DNA of 64,000 nt from Paracoccus sp. DMF-8. GTDB taxonomy: Bacteria; Pseudomonadota; Alphaproteobacteria; Rhodobacterales; Rhodobacteraceae. A program made the translations under genes and the position numbers. The stretch's first letter is position 1. Every line of letters starts with the position of its first letter. The notes under the pieces are model-generated. The model searched no databases. It was not told where the DNA came from and saw only the letters and a program-made list of their open reading frames with translations. Shown here in pieces: positions 1 through 9,654 of the stretch. The stretch is from positions 785,796-849,795 of the forward strand of contig NZ_JARJHL010000010.1 in NCBI RefSeq assembly GCF_029309835.1. Direction: 5' to 3'.

Positions 1-1757
1 CCGACGACATGGTGATCTATGACCGGGTCGAGGTGGTGCGCGGCGCGACCGGGCTGATGGACGGCGCGGGCGAGCCATCGGCCTCTGTCAACCTGGTGCG
101 CAAGCGTCCACTCGATACGCCCCGCACCAGCATCGAGGCTGCGGCCAGCGACTATGGCAGGGCCAGCCTGACGCTGGACGCCTCGCGGCCGCTGAACGGC
201 GACGGCAGCCTGCGCGGGCGGCTGCTGGCTTACGGCGTGGCGGGCGACACCTGGCGCGAGGCGCAGGGCCACAAGACCGGGCTGGTCTATGGCGCGCTGG
301 ACATCGACCTTGGCCCCGACACCACGCTGGGCCTTGGGCTCAGCTATCAGGACGACCTGATCGACGGCTATGCACGGGGCGGCTTCTGGCTGGCGCCGGA
401 CGGCAGCCGCTATGGCTTCGGCCCGCGCGACAACCCGGCGGCGGCGTGGGAATCGCTGAGCCGGCAGGAAACGGTGGCCTATGCCGACCTGACGCATGGC
501 TTCCAGAACGGCTGGACGCTGAAGCTGACCGGGCGGCTCGCGGATGCCGACGGCGACCGCATCGCGGGCTATGCCACCTGGAGCACGCCCGACCAGCTTG
601 TCCACCACGGCTATCTGGCCCGCCAGTTCGAGAAAAGCGCCATCGCCAAGGCCGTGCTTCAGGGCGAGGTCGAAGCCTTTGGCCGCAGCCACCAGCTTGC
701 CTTCGGCGCCGACTGGCGGCGGGTGAAATACCAGCAGAAGGGCTCGGGCGATTACGCGCTGGACATCGCCGATCCGTCGCGGCCCTTCACCTGGGCCGAC
801 GGTCGCCCCGATCTTGGCGGCCCGGTGACCTGGCAGGCGGACACCCGCACCACGCAGCGCGGCTTGTTCGCCTCGGGTCGGTTCGAGCTGAACCCTGCGC
901 TGCATCTGGTCGCGGGCGGACGGCTGGCCTGGTATGACACGCGCCAGTCATGGGGCAATCCGACCCTGGGCGCGCCATCGAGCAGCAGCTTTGCGGTCCA
1001 TGCCGAGCGCATCCCCTATCTGGGGCTGGTCTATGACCTGACCCCGGACTGGACCCTCTATGCCAGCCACACCGGCGTCTTCCGCCCGCTGTCCGAGCGC
1101 GACGCCACCGGCCGGCAACTGGACCCCGCGACCGGCACCAACACCGAGATCGGCGCCAAGGCCAGCCTGCAAGACGGCGGCATGCTGGCGTCGGTCGCAC
1201 TGTTTGACACCACACTGGACGGGCTGCCGCAGCGCGTCGCCGATTCCAGCCAATGCGTCCGGCCCGCCGATGGCTGCTACAGCGCCGCCGAGACGGTCAG
1301 GACGCGGGGCGTGGATGTCGAGGTCAGCGGCTCGCCCGCGGCAGGCTGGAACCTGACGCTGGGCTATACCTATGCCGATTCGGCCTATGACGCGGGACCA
1401 AGCCGGGGTCAGCGCTACAACCCCTATTCCGCGCCGCGCCACCTGGCCAAGCTGAACGCCAGCTATGCGTTCGGCGGCAGCTTGCAGGGGCTGACGCTGG
1501 GCGGCGCGCTGCGCGCGCAAAGCGGCATCCAGTATGACAGCACCTCGGTCGACGGGACGCGCTACCGGGCAGCCCAGGGCGGCTATGCGGTGCTGGACCT
1601 GATGGGCCGCTATGACCTGGACGACCAGACGGCAGTGCAGGTCAATGTCGACAACCTTCTGGACCGCAGCTACCTGACGGGCGTGGACATGGGTTGGCCC
1701 AACATGTTCTTCGGCCAACCGCGCACCGTCTCGCTGGCGCTGACGAAATCCTTCTGA
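1..1757 (+). CDS. TonB-dependent siderophore receptor, C-terminal part (5' end outside window)
   Basis: The frame is already open at the window edge, so the N-terminus (signal peptide and most of the plug) is missing. The first visible residues, including EVVRGATGLM and a following SVNLVRKRP stretch, are the end of a plug domain of the FhuE/FpvA siderophore-receptor type. The remaining about 550 residues are beta-barrel strands rich in alternating aromatic and small residues, ending in the C-terminal phenylalanine (TKSF) typical of outer-membrane barrels. It would import a ferric siderophore across the outer membrane using TonB energy. The ligand cannot be read from the sequence. The start at position 9 is an internal Met, not the real start. 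Confidence 0.93.
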   Translation, partial: DDMVIYDRVEVVRGATGLMDGAGEPSASVNLVRKRPLDTPRTSIEAAASDYGRASLTLDASRPLNGDGSLRGRLLAYGVAGDTWREAQGHKTGLVYGALDIDLGPDTTLGLGLSYQDDLIDGYARGGFWLAPDGSRYGFGPRDNPAAAWESLSRQETVAYADLTHGFQNGWTLKLTGRLADADGDRIAGYATWSTPDQLVHHGYLARQFEKSAIAKAVLQGEVEAFGRSHQLAFGADWRRVKYQQKGSGDYALDIADPSRPFTWADGRPDLGGPVTWQADTRTTQRGLFASGRFELNPALHLVAGGRLAWYDTRQSWGNPTLGAPSSSSFAVHAERIPYLGLVYDLTPDWTLYASHTGVFRPLSERDATGRQLDPATGTNTEIGAKASLQDGGMLASVALFDTTLDGLPQRVADSSQCVRPADGCYSAAETVRTRGVDVEVSGSPAAGWNLTLGYTYADSAYDAGPSRGQRYNPYSAPRHLAKLNASYAFGGSLQGLTLGGALRAQSGIQYDSTSVDGTRYRAAQGGYAVLDLMGRYDLDDQTAVQVNVDNLLDRSYLTGVDMGWPNMFFGQPRTVSLALTKSF

Positions 1758-1816
1758 CCCGCACCGAAGGCGCGGCGCCAGCCTCGCTGCGCCGCCCCCA
1801 CCGCCAACCCGCGCCC

Positions 1817-1837
1817 TTCTTTGTTCCGAAAATACCC
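1817..1837 (+). repeat. Intergenic repeat, copy 1
   Basis: The 21-mer beginning TTCTTTG and ending AAAATACCC lies between the convergent ends of the TonB receptor and folC. The same 21-mer with one mismatch recurs at 9655-9675. It is followed by a C/G-rich stretch that can fold on itself. It may be part of a termination or RNA-processing signal; the function is unknown. Confidence 0.6.
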
Positions 1838-1880
1838 CGGGGGAAGGCCGCAGGCCGAGGGGCAACGCCCCCCTTCCGCC

Positions 1881-3149
1881 TCAACCGTTCTCGCGCAGCA
1901 CCTGCCCCGCGAGATAGAGCGAGCCGCAGACCAGGATCCGGGCGCCGGGATGCGCGGCGGCCAGGGCGCGCACCGCCGCCAGCGCGTCGGGGGCGGTGCC
2001 GGCGGGCAGGCCGACGGCTTGCGCCGCCGCGGCGGTTTCCTCGGCCGGCAGGGTGTTCGGCTCGCCCGGGATCGCCACCGCGGTCAGGCTTTGCGCGACG
2101 CCGGACAGCGGGCGCATGTAGCCCGCGACATCCTTGGTGTTCAGCATGCCGCAGACCAGATGCGTGGGCTTCCTGGCCATGGCCGCAAGCGTCGCCGCCA
2201 CCGCCTCGCCGCCGGCCAGGTTGTGGCCGCCGTCCAGCCACAATTCGCAGGCCCCGGCCGCCTCGACCAGCAGGCCGCGGGCGAGGCGCTGCATGCGGGC
2301 CGGCCATTCGGCCTCGGTCACCGCGGCGCGGGCCTCGATGCGGCCAAAGCCCAGCTCGCGCAGCGCCGCGATGGCGGTGCCGGCGTTCTGGATCTGGTGC
2401 GGTCCCGGCAGCACCGGCAGCGGCGAGTCCATCAGCCCGTGGTCGTCCTGATAGATCAGCGCGTCGCCCTCGCGCCGGCTGTCCCAGTCCTGGCGGGCGA
2501 TGCGCAGCGGCGCGAACAGCCGCTCGGCCCTGGCCTCGATCACCGCGCGGGCGGCAGGCTCTTGCGGCGCGACCACGCAGGGCACCCGGCGTTTCAGGAT
2601 GCCGGCCTTTTCGGCGGCGATCAGCTCCAGCGTGTCGCCCAGATATTGGGTGTAGTCGATGCTGATCGGCGTGATCACGGTCAGGGCCGGGCTGTCGATC
2701 ACATTGGTCGCGTCCAGCCGGCCGCCAAGACCCACCTCCAGCAGCGTATAGTCGGCAGGCGTGCGCGAGAAGGCGAGGAAGGCCGCCGCCGTGGTGATCT
2801 CGAAGAAGGTGATCGGCGCGCCGGCGTTCGCGGCCTCGCATTCTTCCAGCGCGGCGGCCAGATCGGCCTCGGCGATCAGCTCGCCGGCCAGGCGGATGCG
2901 CTCGTGGAACTGCGCCAGATGCGGCGAGGTATAGGCGTGGACCCGCAGCCCGGCCGATTCCAGCCCGGCCCGGATCATCGCCTGGGTCGAGCCCTTGCCA
3001 TTGGTGCCGGCGATGTGGATCGCGGGCGGGATCCGGCGCTCGGGGTTGCCCAGCGCCGCCGAGGTGCGCTGCATCCGGTCCAGCGACAGGTCGATGACCT
3101 TGGGGTGCAGCTGCATCAGCCGCGCGAGGATGGCGTCGGACCCGCTCAT
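1881..3149 (-). CDS. folC: Bifunctional folylpolyglutamate synthase / dihydrofolate synthase
   Basis: This 422-residue Mur-ligase-family enzyme adds glutamate to dihydropteroate and folates with ATP in the cytoplasm. The P-loop HIAGTNGKGST is visible near residue 50, followed by the family SPHLAQFHERIR and LLEVGLGGRLDATN segments. The C-terminal domain carries LDGGHN and ends with LVCGSLYLAGQVL, as usual for FolC. The start was chosen at the ATG of MSGSDAIL because it lies 4 bp after the accD stop; a longer frame would overlap accD. The accD-folC pairing is a common alphaproteobacterial operon. Confidence 0.96.
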   Translation of the reverse strand: MSGSDAILARLMQLHPKVIDLSLDRMQRTSAALGNPERRIPPAIHIAGTNGKGSTQAMIRAGLESAGLRVHAYTSPHLAQFHERIRLAGELIAEADLAAALEECEAANAGAPITFFEITTAAAFLAFSRTPADYTLLEVGLGGRLDATNVIDSPALTVITPISIDYTQYLGDTLELIAAEKAGILKRRVPCVVAPQEPAARAVIEARAERLFAPLRIARQDWDSRREGDALIYQDDHGLMDSPLPVLPGPHQIQNAGTAIAALRELGFGRIEARAAVTEAEWPARMQRLARGLLVEAAGACELWLDGGHNLAGGEAVAATLAAMARKPTHLVCGMLNTKDVAGYMRPLSGVAQSLTAVAIPGEPNTLPAEETAAAAQAVGLPAGTAPDALAAVRALAAAHPGARILVCGSLYLAGQVLRENG

Positions 3150-3153
3150 GCGT

Positions 3154-4089
3154 TCAGGCCGGGGTGGCGTCGGCGGCGGGCCGGTCGGCACGGGCGGTGG
3201 CGATGCTGCCCGGCGCGGGCAGGTCGCCCGCCACCGGCGCCGGCAGGCCGCCGAGCATGCGCAGGATCGAGACCAGCTCTTCGCGCAGCTTCTTGCGATG
3301 CGTGACCCGGTCCAGCATGCCGTGTTCCAGCAGGTATTCGGCGCGCTGGAAACCCTCGGGCAGCTTTTCGCGGATGGTCTGCTCGATCACCCGCGGCCCG
3401 GCAAAGCAGATCAGCGCGTTCGGCTCGGCGATCTGGATGTCGCCCAGCATGGCGTAGCTCGCCGTGACGCCGCCGGTCGTCGGATGGGTCAGCACCACGA
3501 TATAGGGCAGCCGCGCCTCTTTCAGCATCTCGACCGCGACGGTGGTGCGCGGCATCTGCATCAGGGACAGGATGCCCTCTTGCATCCGCGCCCCGCCGGC
3601 GGCCGAGAACAGCACCGAGGGCCGCTTCAGCTTTACCGCGCGTTCGGCGGCGGCGATGATGGCATTGCCGACATACATGCCCATCGAGCCGCCCATGAAG
3701 GAAAAGTCCTGCGCGGCGGCGACGATCGGGGTGCGGCCCATCTCGCCCTCGGCGACCAGCATCGCCTCTTTCTCGGCGGTGGATTTCTGCGCGGCCTTCA
3801 TGCGCTCGGGGTATTTCTTCTGGTCGCGGAACTGCAGCGGGTCGGCGATCGGCTCGGGGACCTTGACCTCGTTGAAGACGCCGCCGTCGAACAGCGCCGC
3901 AAAGCGGGCGCGCGGGCTGATCGCCAAGTGGTGGTCGCAATTGCTGCAGACGTTCAGGTTGTCGGCCAGCTCGCGGTGAAACAGCATGGTGCCGCATTCC
4001 GGGCATTTGGTCCAAAGATTCTCGGGCACTTCGCGGCGCGAGAACAGCGAATTGATGCGCGGACGCACATAATTGGTGATCCAGTTCAT
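3154..4089 (-). CDS. accD: Acetyl-CoA carboxylase carboxyltransferase subunit beta
   Basis: The 311-residue protein is the beta half of the carboxyltransferase of acetyl-CoA carboxylase, which makes malonyl-CoA for fatty-acid synthesis together with AccA. The N-terminal zinc ribbon is visible as C29-x2-C32 and C48-x2-C51. It is followed by the crotonase-like core with [10 protein letters not shown] and [11 protein letters not shown] oxyanion-hole segments. The start [10 protein letters not shown] matches the usual AccD N-terminus and is preceded by an AAGGGGG ribosome-binding site; the frame runs further upstream but without family similarity. The C-terminal tail is alanine/proline-rich and probably disordered. 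Confidence 0.97.
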   Translation of the reverse strand: MNWITNYVRPRINSLFSRREVPENLWTKCPECGTMLFHRELADNLNVCSNCDHHLAISPRARFAALFDGGVFNEVKVPEPIADPLQFRDQKKYPERMKAAQKSTAEKEAMLVAEGEMGRTPIVAAAQDFSFMGGSMGMYVGNAIIAAAERAVKLKRPSVLFSAAGGARMQEGILSLMQMPRTTVAVEMLKEARLPYIVVLTHPTTGGVTASYAMLGDIQIAEPNALICFAGPRVIEQTIREKLPEGFQRAEYLLEHGMLDRVTHRKKLREELVSILRMLGGLPAPVAGDLPAPGSIATARADRPAADATPA

Positions 4090-4171
4090 CGGCGGCCCCC
4101 TTGGTGCTGCGGTCTGGGGGTGACTTAGGCAAAACCGGGCGGAATTGCAATTCCGCGCGACCCGGGGTTTC

Positions 4172-5609
4172 ATGCGCGTCATGTGGACGCAGTTCGCCGT
4201 TTTTCTTCATTATGCAGTCGCGCTGGCGGTGTCGGTGCGGGTGCTGCTGCGCCCCCGGCTTGAGGCCGACGGTGCGGCTGTCCTGGATCCTGGTGATCGA
4301 GCTGGTGCCGCTGGTCGGCATCATCGCCTATGTGCTGTTCGGCGAGATCCGCATGCGCGGCGCCGAGGTCGAGACCATGGCCAGCGTCCGCGCCCGGCTC
4401 TCGGGCCTGTGGACGCCCAGCCCCGAGGCGGTGCGCCGCCTGCCCGAGCTGGCCGCGCCGGTGATCGCGGCGAATCGCGCCACCACCGGCTTTGGCGCCG
4501 TGGCCGGCAACCGCGCCACCCTGCTGGCCGAGGACGACAGCGCCATCGCCGACCTGGTCGCGGCCATCGACGACGCGCGCGAACATCTGCACATGCTGTT
4601 CTATATCTGGCTCGACGATGCCTCGGGCCGGGCGGTGGCCGAGGCGGCAATCCGCGCCGCCGGGCGCGGCGTCAAGGTGCGCGCGGTGATCGACGCCTTC
4701 GGCTCGCGCGGCTTCGGCCGCTCCGAGACCTGGGCGGCGATGCGGCGCGCCGGCTGCGAATGCGTCGAGGCGCTGCCGATGGGCCTGCCGCTGCTTGGCG
4801 CGCTGTTCCAGCGCATGGACCTGCGCAACCACCGCAAGATCGTGGTCATCGACCACCTGCTGGGCTTTACCGGCAGCCGCAACTGCTCGGACAAGGCCTT
4901 TGCCGTCAAGCCGCGATTCGCGCCCTGGATCGACGTGTTCCTGCGCTTCGAGGGGCCGGTGGTGCGGCAGATGCAGGCGGTCTTTCTGCAGGACTGGATG
5001 AGCTATACCGGCGAGGACCTGGGCGACATGCTGCGCATGGTGCCGCCGGTCCTGGCGCCGGGGGTCATCGGCCAGGTGGTGGCGACCGGGCCGGACGACC
5101 GCCGAGGCTCGCTGTCGGACTGCATGGCGACGATGATCTATGCCGCGCGCCAGCGGCTGGTCATCACCACGCCCTATTACGTCCCCGACGCCTCGCTCGA
5201 TTCGGCGATCCGCACCGCGGCGCGGCGCGGGGTGGACGTGACGATGATCCTGCCGGCGCGCAACGACTCGCTGGTGGTGCAGGCCACCTCCGAGGGCTTC
5301 TATTACGGGCTGGTCTCGGCCGGGGTAAAACTGATGCGGTTCCGGGACGGGCTGGTCCATGCCAAGGTCATCACCGCCGATGGCGAGATGGCGATGATCG
5401 GCAGCGCCAATATGGACCGCCGCAGCTTCCAGCTGAACTATGAGATGAACATGCTGCTGGTCGGCGCCGAGGTGACGGCCAGGCTGGACGCGCGCCAGCA
5501 GAGCTATATCGCGCGGTCGACACCGATCACGCTGGACGAGATCCGCGGCTGGTCGCTGTCGCGGCGGCTGCGCAACAACCTGCTGGCGCTGGCCGCGCCG
5601 ATCCTGTGA
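4172..5609 (+). pseudogene. Cardiolipin synthase-like phospholipase D protein, apparent frameshift near the N-terminus
   Basis: Most of the gene is intact and encodes a two-domain PLD protein. The first HKD motif is HRKIVVID followed by GFTGSRN, the second is HAKVITADGEMAMIGSAN. The expected N-terminal membrane segment ([17 protein letters not shown]) is present, but in another reading frame from the rest (VRLSWILVIELVPLVGIIAY). Removing one base between about 4252 (a run of five C) and 4265 joins them into a normal two-TM N-terminus. A start at 4172 or 4181 would serve the joined frame. The usual product makes cardiolipin in the inner membrane. Either this is a sequence error in a live gene, or the gene is disabled or starts internally. 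Confidence 0.85.
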
Positions 5610-5619
5610 GGAGGACATC

Positions 5620-5958
5620 ATGACCGGACCCACCCCGACAGACCTGGGCCAAGGCAGGATCGTCGACGGCGCCCCGGCCCTGCCCGAGGCCGAGCTGCGC
5701 GCCGCGCTGGCCGCCCTGCCCGACTGGGTGCTCAGCCCCGACGGGCGGGCGATCCGGCGCGAATGGCGCTTCAAGTCGTTCAAGGCGGCGGCGCAGCTGG
5801 CCAATCTTGCCGCCTGGCAGGCCGAGGCCGCCAACCACCATCCCGACATCGCCTTTGGCTGGGGCTTTGCCAGCGTCAGCTTCTCGACCCATTCGGCGGG
5901 CGGGGTGACCATGAACGACCTGGTGATGGCGGCGCGACTGGACGCGGCGGCCGGCTGA
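5620..5958 (+). CDS. phhB: 4a-hydroxytetrahydrobiopterin dehydratase (pterin-4a-carbinolamine dehydratase)
   Basis: The 112-residue protein has the PCD/DCoH fold: a central WRFKSFKAAAQLANLAAWQAE helix region followed by NHHPDI and a strand ending VSFSTHSAGGVTMND. These are the conserved histidine-containing active-site segments. It regenerates the pterin cofactor of aromatic amino acid hydroxylases. It starts 11 bp after the cls-like gene with GAGGAC upstream, so the two are probably co-transcribed. No phenylalanine hydroxylase gene is in the window. Confidence 0.92.
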   Translation: MTGPTPTDLGQGRIVDGAPALPEAELRAALAALPDWVLSPDGRAIRREWRFKSFKAAAQLANLAAWQAEAANHHPDIAFGWGFASVSFSTHSAGGVTMNDLVMAARLDAAAG

Positions 5959-6071
5959 CCCGCGCAGCGGGGCGGGTTTGGCGCGCCCGGCCTTGCCCCC
6001 GCCGCGGTCCCGCCCTATCCAGATGCGGCGGCCAGCGGGCGCAAGACGGCAACAGGGGCAGGCGATACGGC

Positions 6072-6857
6072 ATGGCGATGCGTCCTCGCAAATGGATCGA
6101 ACGGAAAACCCGCGCCGGGGCGCTGCGGCAGTGGAAGGCGCTGGCCGACCAGGCCGAGGCGCTGGGGACGGGCCGGCTGCGCCAGCTGCGCGACGAGGCG
6201 CTGGGGCTGCGCGCCAGCCTCGACCGCTTCCTGATCCGGGCCGACCGGCGCGCCGCCCGCTCGCGCGCGGCGCTGGATGCGCTGCACCTGCCGGGCGGCA
6301 CCGACTGGCGCTGGCGCCCCGCCTTCATGGCGGCGCAGATCTCGCCCCGCGGCGTCGCCGGCCCCGAGCCGGGCGGCATGCTGGGCGAGGGTGCGGCGCT
6401 GTGGCACGATTGCGCCGAGCGGGCGCTGATCCTGGCGCAGATCGGCAATTCCGCCGCCACCGACCTGTCGCCCTTCGGCATCAGGCTCGAGGTGTTCGGC
6501 TTTTCCGGCAGCTTCCTGTCGCTGTCGATCGACCTGCCGACCAGCGCGCTGTCGGGGCTGACGCGCAGCCATGTGCTGCGGCTGGAAACCGGCATCCTCG
6601 CCGAGCGGGCGATCAACGTCTATGCGCGGCTCAATATCGGCCATGGCCCGAACATCGAGGAAATGACCCAGCAGCTGCACGACTTCCAGTCCGGCCAGCC
6701 CGGCCACCAGATCACCGAATTCGACCTGGCCTATACCCAGATGAACGAGAAGCGGCTGGAAAAGATCTGGCTCGACCTGATCTTCGAGGCGCCGCGCATG
6801 AACGGGGTGCAGATCCGCGAACTGTTCCTGTCGCGCCACCTGCGGGCGGAACTGTGA
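6072..6857 (+). CDS. DUF6478-type conserved protein
   Basis: The 261-residue soluble protein begins MAMRPRKWIERKTRAGALRQW, has an arginine-rich helical N-terminal third, and a mixed alpha/beta rest containing DWRWRPAFMAAQISPRG and SLSIDLPTSALSGLT. It resembles the family annotated DUF6478 in Rhodobacteraceae; the function is unknown. The start was set at 6072 because upstream codons in the frame overlap phhB in another register. Its stop overlaps the region just before the next gene, so the two are co-transcribed. Confidence 0.7.
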   Translation: MAMRPRKWIERKTRAGALRQWKALADQAEALGTGRLRQLRDEALGLRASLDRFLIRADRRAARSRAALDALHLPGGTDWRWRPAFMAAQISPRGVAGPEPGGMLGEGAALWHDCAERALILAQIGNSAATDLSPFGIRLEVFGFSGSFLSLSIDLPTSALSGLTRSHVLRLETGILAERAINVYARLNIGHGPNIEEMTQQLHDFQSGQPGHQITEFDLAYTQMNEKRLEKIWLDLIFEAPRMNGVQIRELFLSRHLRAEL

Positions 6858-6871
6858 TGCAAGGAAGCAAG

Positions 6872-7261
6872 ATGAGCGATTTCAGATCCCTGGGCCTGCG
6901 CAGCGGCATCTGGCAGGGCGTGCTGCGCCGCGATGCGGCGCCGGGCCGGCTGGTGCTGGTCCATATGGGCAACCGCCTGGCCGAGGCCCATGCCACCGAA
7001 GAGCCGGGCGGCGGCTGGCGCGTCGCCGCCGCCATCCCGCCCGAGCGGCTGTCGGACGGGGTGCAGACCTTCCTGCTGGTCGAGGACCGCGGCGCCGAGG
7101 GCGAGCCCCCGCAGCCCGGGGCGCAGCGGCTGGGCAGCCTGACGCTGATGGCCGGCGAATTGCTGGACGACGACCTGCGCGCCGAGCTGACCCTGATGCG
7201 GGCCGAGCTGGAGCTGGTCAAGAAAGAGCTGCGCCGGCTTGCCGCCGCGATGCCGGCCTAG
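6872..7261 (+). CDS. Conserved hypothetical protein
   Basis: The 129-residue protein begins MSDFRSLGLRSGIWQG and ends in a leucine-rich, probably coiled-coil helix (LTLMRAELELVKKELRRL). No catalytic motif is visible. The start at 6872 was preferred over the in-frame ATG at 6857 because AAGGA lies at the right distance upstream of 6872. The ATG at 6857 directly overlaps the preceding stop. The gene is tightly coupled to the DUF6478-type gene, suggesting a shared but unknown role. Confidence 0.65.
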   Translation: MSDFRSLGLRSGIWQGVLRRDAAPGRLVLVHMGNRLAEAHATEEPGGGWRVAAAIPPERLSDGVQTFLLVEDRGAEGEPPQPGAQRLGSLTLMAGELLDDDLRAELTLMRAELELVKKELRRLAAAMPA

Positions 7262-7264
7262 GGC

Positions 7265-7985
7265 TCAGTCCCGGCTCCAATAGCCATAGCCGCCCAGTTC
7301 CGCGAACCCCAGCCGGTCATAGAGCGCCCGCGCGTCGGTATTGGCGCGGCTGACCGCCAGCGCCAGCCGGGTCGCGCCCTGCGCCTGCGCCCATTCCGCC
7401 GCCCGCCCGATCAGCCAGCCGGCGACGCCACTGGCGGCGCAGCGCCGGCACCACCTCGATGGCATGGATCATCGCCACCCGCCCGTCGGCGGCGACAAAG
7501 GCCGCCCCCGCCGCGCGGTCCTGCACACGGCCCAGCAGCGCGGTGCGCGGCAGGGTGACGCGCCGCATCGCCGCCTGCCGGCTGTCCGAGATATGGCCGG
7601 CCGACCAGATATCGGCCTGGATCGCCAGCGGCGGCCAGATGTCAAAGGAACTCAGCCGCGGCCGCGCCGCCGCGGCCAGCAGGGCGCAATCGGCGGCCAT
7701 GACCGCGGTCGGGCTGCCGTGGCGGAACCCCGCGCCCGCCAGCGCCTGCGCCAGCGCCGCATCGCCGTCGGCGACGCGAAACATCGGCATCTCGTCCCAG
7801 CCGCGCTGGATCGCGGCGATCTCGGCGATGGCGCCGCCGTCCCAGCCCGGCCCCAGCGCCCGGGCCGAGCTGACCCGGCCGCCGCCGCCCTGGCCGCGCC
7901 CGACGCGAAAGCCGCCGGCCTCGGCATAGTCGGCGGCGGGCCAGCTGGTCTCGAAGACGCGGGCGATCTCGGGATCGGCAATCAC
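7265..7985 (-). pseudogene. GNAT-family N-acetyltransferase, single-base frameshift
   Basis: The first 175 codons (GTG start overlapping the upstream stop) and the last about 55 codons encode consecutive parts of one GNAT protein but in different frames. The HAIEVVPALRRQ segment should run directly into GVAGWLIGRAAEWA, the acetyl-CoA-binding loop, and then LAVSRANTDARALYDRLGF. Deleting the A at 7430 restores a continuous frame of about 240 residues ending GYGYWSRD. The substrate is unknown. Whether this is a mutation or a read error cannot be decided here. Confidence 0.8.
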
Positions 7986-8722
7986 AGCGCCAGTATCTCG
8001 CGCAGCGCGGTCATCGCATCGGTGACGCGCTTGCCGTCCAGGCCGCGGATCACCAGGTTGGTGCCGTAGCGCTGGCCGCGCTGGAACGGATAGGAGCCCA
8101 GCGACAGGTCGGGAAAGCGCTCGGCCACTTCGCGCAGCCCGTCGGCCACGTCGGATTCCGGCCGCAGCACCTCAAGCGCCTCGCTGACCGAGGGCCGGCC
8201 GGTCGGCAGCCGGTCGGCAATGGCCTCGACCATGGCGCGGAACACCTCGGGGACGCCGGCCATGACCCGGGTATTGCCGATGTGGAACCCCGGCGCCGCG
8301 GAATGCGCGTTCGGGATCAGCTCGGCGCCCAGCGGGATGCGGGCCATGCGCAGCCGGTTGCCGGTGACCTCGACGCCGCGCGCCTCCCAGCGCTCGACCA
8401 TGACGCGGCGCGCCTCTTCGTTGATCTCGATGCCGACGCCAAAGGCATCGGCGACGGCATCGGCGGTGATGTCGTCATGCGTCGGCCCGATGCCGCCACT
8501 GGTAAAGAGCATGTCCGGTGCCCCGCCCAGCGCCTTGTCCAGCGCCCGGATCGAGGCCACGATCTGGTCGTGGTCATCGCCGACGATCCGCACCTCGCGC
8601 AGGTCGACGCCGATGCTGTTGAGCACCTGCGACAGGTAATGGGCATTGCCCTCGCGGGTGCGGCCGGACAGGATCTCGTCCCCGATGACCAGGATGGCGG
8701 CGGTGGGATTGTCGGACTGCAT
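7982..8722 (-). CDS. CinA N-terminal-type molybdopterin-binding domain protein
   Basis: The 246-residue protein begins MQSDNPTAAILVIGDEILSGR and continues with DHDQIVASIRAL and LFTSGGIGPTHDDIT, the signature strands of the MoaB/MogA-like domain of CinA (competence/damage-inducible protein A). The C-terminal nicotinamide-nucleotide amidase domain of full CinA is absent, as in many alphaproteobacterial versions. The likely enzymatic role is ADP-ribose pyrophosphatase-like or molybdopterin-related. It is divergent from map and overlaps the following GNAT gene by 4 bp. Confidence 0.88.
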   Translation of the reverse strand: MQSDNPTAAILVIGDEILSGRTREGNAHYLSQVLNSIGVDLREVRIVGDDHDQIVASIRALDKALGGAPDMLFTSGGIGPTHDDITADAVADAFGVGIEINEEARRVMVERWEARGVEVTGNRLRMARIPLGAELIPNAHSAAPGFHIGNTRVMAGVPEVFRAMVEAIADRLPTGRPSVSEALEVLRPESDVADGLREVAERFPDLSLGSYPFQRGQRYGTNLVIRGLDGKRVTDAMTALREILAL

Positions 8723-8831
8723 CTCGCGCTCCTCGCGGTTTCGGCTGTCGGCCCCTGTATAGGTCCGCGCACGGGGCTGGAACAAGTGGCGGCATCGGAC
8801 TATCTGTGGGGGGCAAGAACACGAGGACGCC

Positions 8832-9635
8832 ATGAACGACGCACGCCAGACCCGCGAGGGAATCCGCATCCACGACGCCGGGGATTTCGCCGGAATGCGC
8901 GCGGCCGGCCGGATCGCGGCGCAGATCCTCGACGAGGTCGGGCCGCTGGTCCAGCCCGGCGCCACCACCGGGGCGCTGGACGATTTCATCCGCAACCGCG
9001 TGACCGAGCTTGGCACGGTCAGCGCCACCATCGGCTATCGCGGCTATCAGCACGCCAGCTGCATCAGCGTGAACCATGTCGTCTGCCACGGCATCCCCGG
9101 CGACAAGATCCTGGCCGAGGGCGACATCCTCAATATCGACGTGACGGTGATCCTGGACGGCTGGTATGGCGACAGCTCGCGCATGTATGTGGCGGGCAAG
9201 CCCAGCGTGAAATCCAAGCGGCTGATCCAGGTCACCCATGACAGCCTGATGAAGGGCATCGAGGCGGTCCGCCCCGGCGCCACCTTCGGCGACATCGGCT
9301 GGGCGATCCAGTCTTATGTCGAGGCGAACCGCATGTCGGTGGTGCGCGATTTCTGCGGCCACGGCCTTGGCCGCACCTTCCACGCGCCGCCGAACGTGCT
9401 GCACTTCGGCCGCCCTGGCAAAGGGCTGGTGCTGGAAGAGGGCATGTTCTTCACCATCGAGCCGATGGTGAACCTGGGCCGCCCGGAAACCAAGATCCTC
9501 GCCGACGACTGGACCGCCGTCACCCGCGACAAGTCGCTCTCGGCCCAGTTCGAGCATTCGATCGGCGTCACCGCCGACGGCGCCGAGATCTTTACCCTGT
9601 CCCCGGACGACAAGTTCTTCCCCAGCCTCGACTGA
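8832..9635 (+). CDS. map: Type I methionine aminopeptidase
   Basis: The 267-residue enzyme removes the initiator methionine from new proteins in the cytoplasm. All five metal ligands of the pita-bread fold can be placed: D103 and D114 (NIDVTVILDG), H177 (GHGLGRTFH), E210 (FFTIEPM) and E241 (EHSIGVT). They keep the spacing of the E. coli enzyme, shifted by six. The length is normal. The gene is transcribed away from the CinA-type gene and is followed by a 170-bp intergenic region containing repeats. Confidence 0.97.
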   Translation: MNDARQTREGIRIHDAGDFAGMRAAGRIAAQILDEVGPLVQPGATTGALDDFIRNRVTELGTVSATIGYRGYQHASCISVNHVVCHGIPGDKILAEGDILNIDVTVILDGWYGDSSRMYVAGKPSVKSKRLIQVTHDSLMKGIEAVRPGATFGDIGWAIQSYVEANRMSVVRDFCGHGLGRTFHAPPNVLHFGRPGKGLVLEEGMFFTIEPMVNLGRPETKILADDWTAVTRDKSLSAQFEHSIGVTADGAEIFTLSPDDKFFPSLD

Positions 9636-9654
9636 GGGGCGCAGCGGTCCGGGC

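Noticed and set aside
1694..3305. Long + strand frames opposite folC and accD
   Set aside because: They are high-GC mirror frames with arginine/alanine/proline-rich composition and no family similarity, while the - strand genes are unambiguous.
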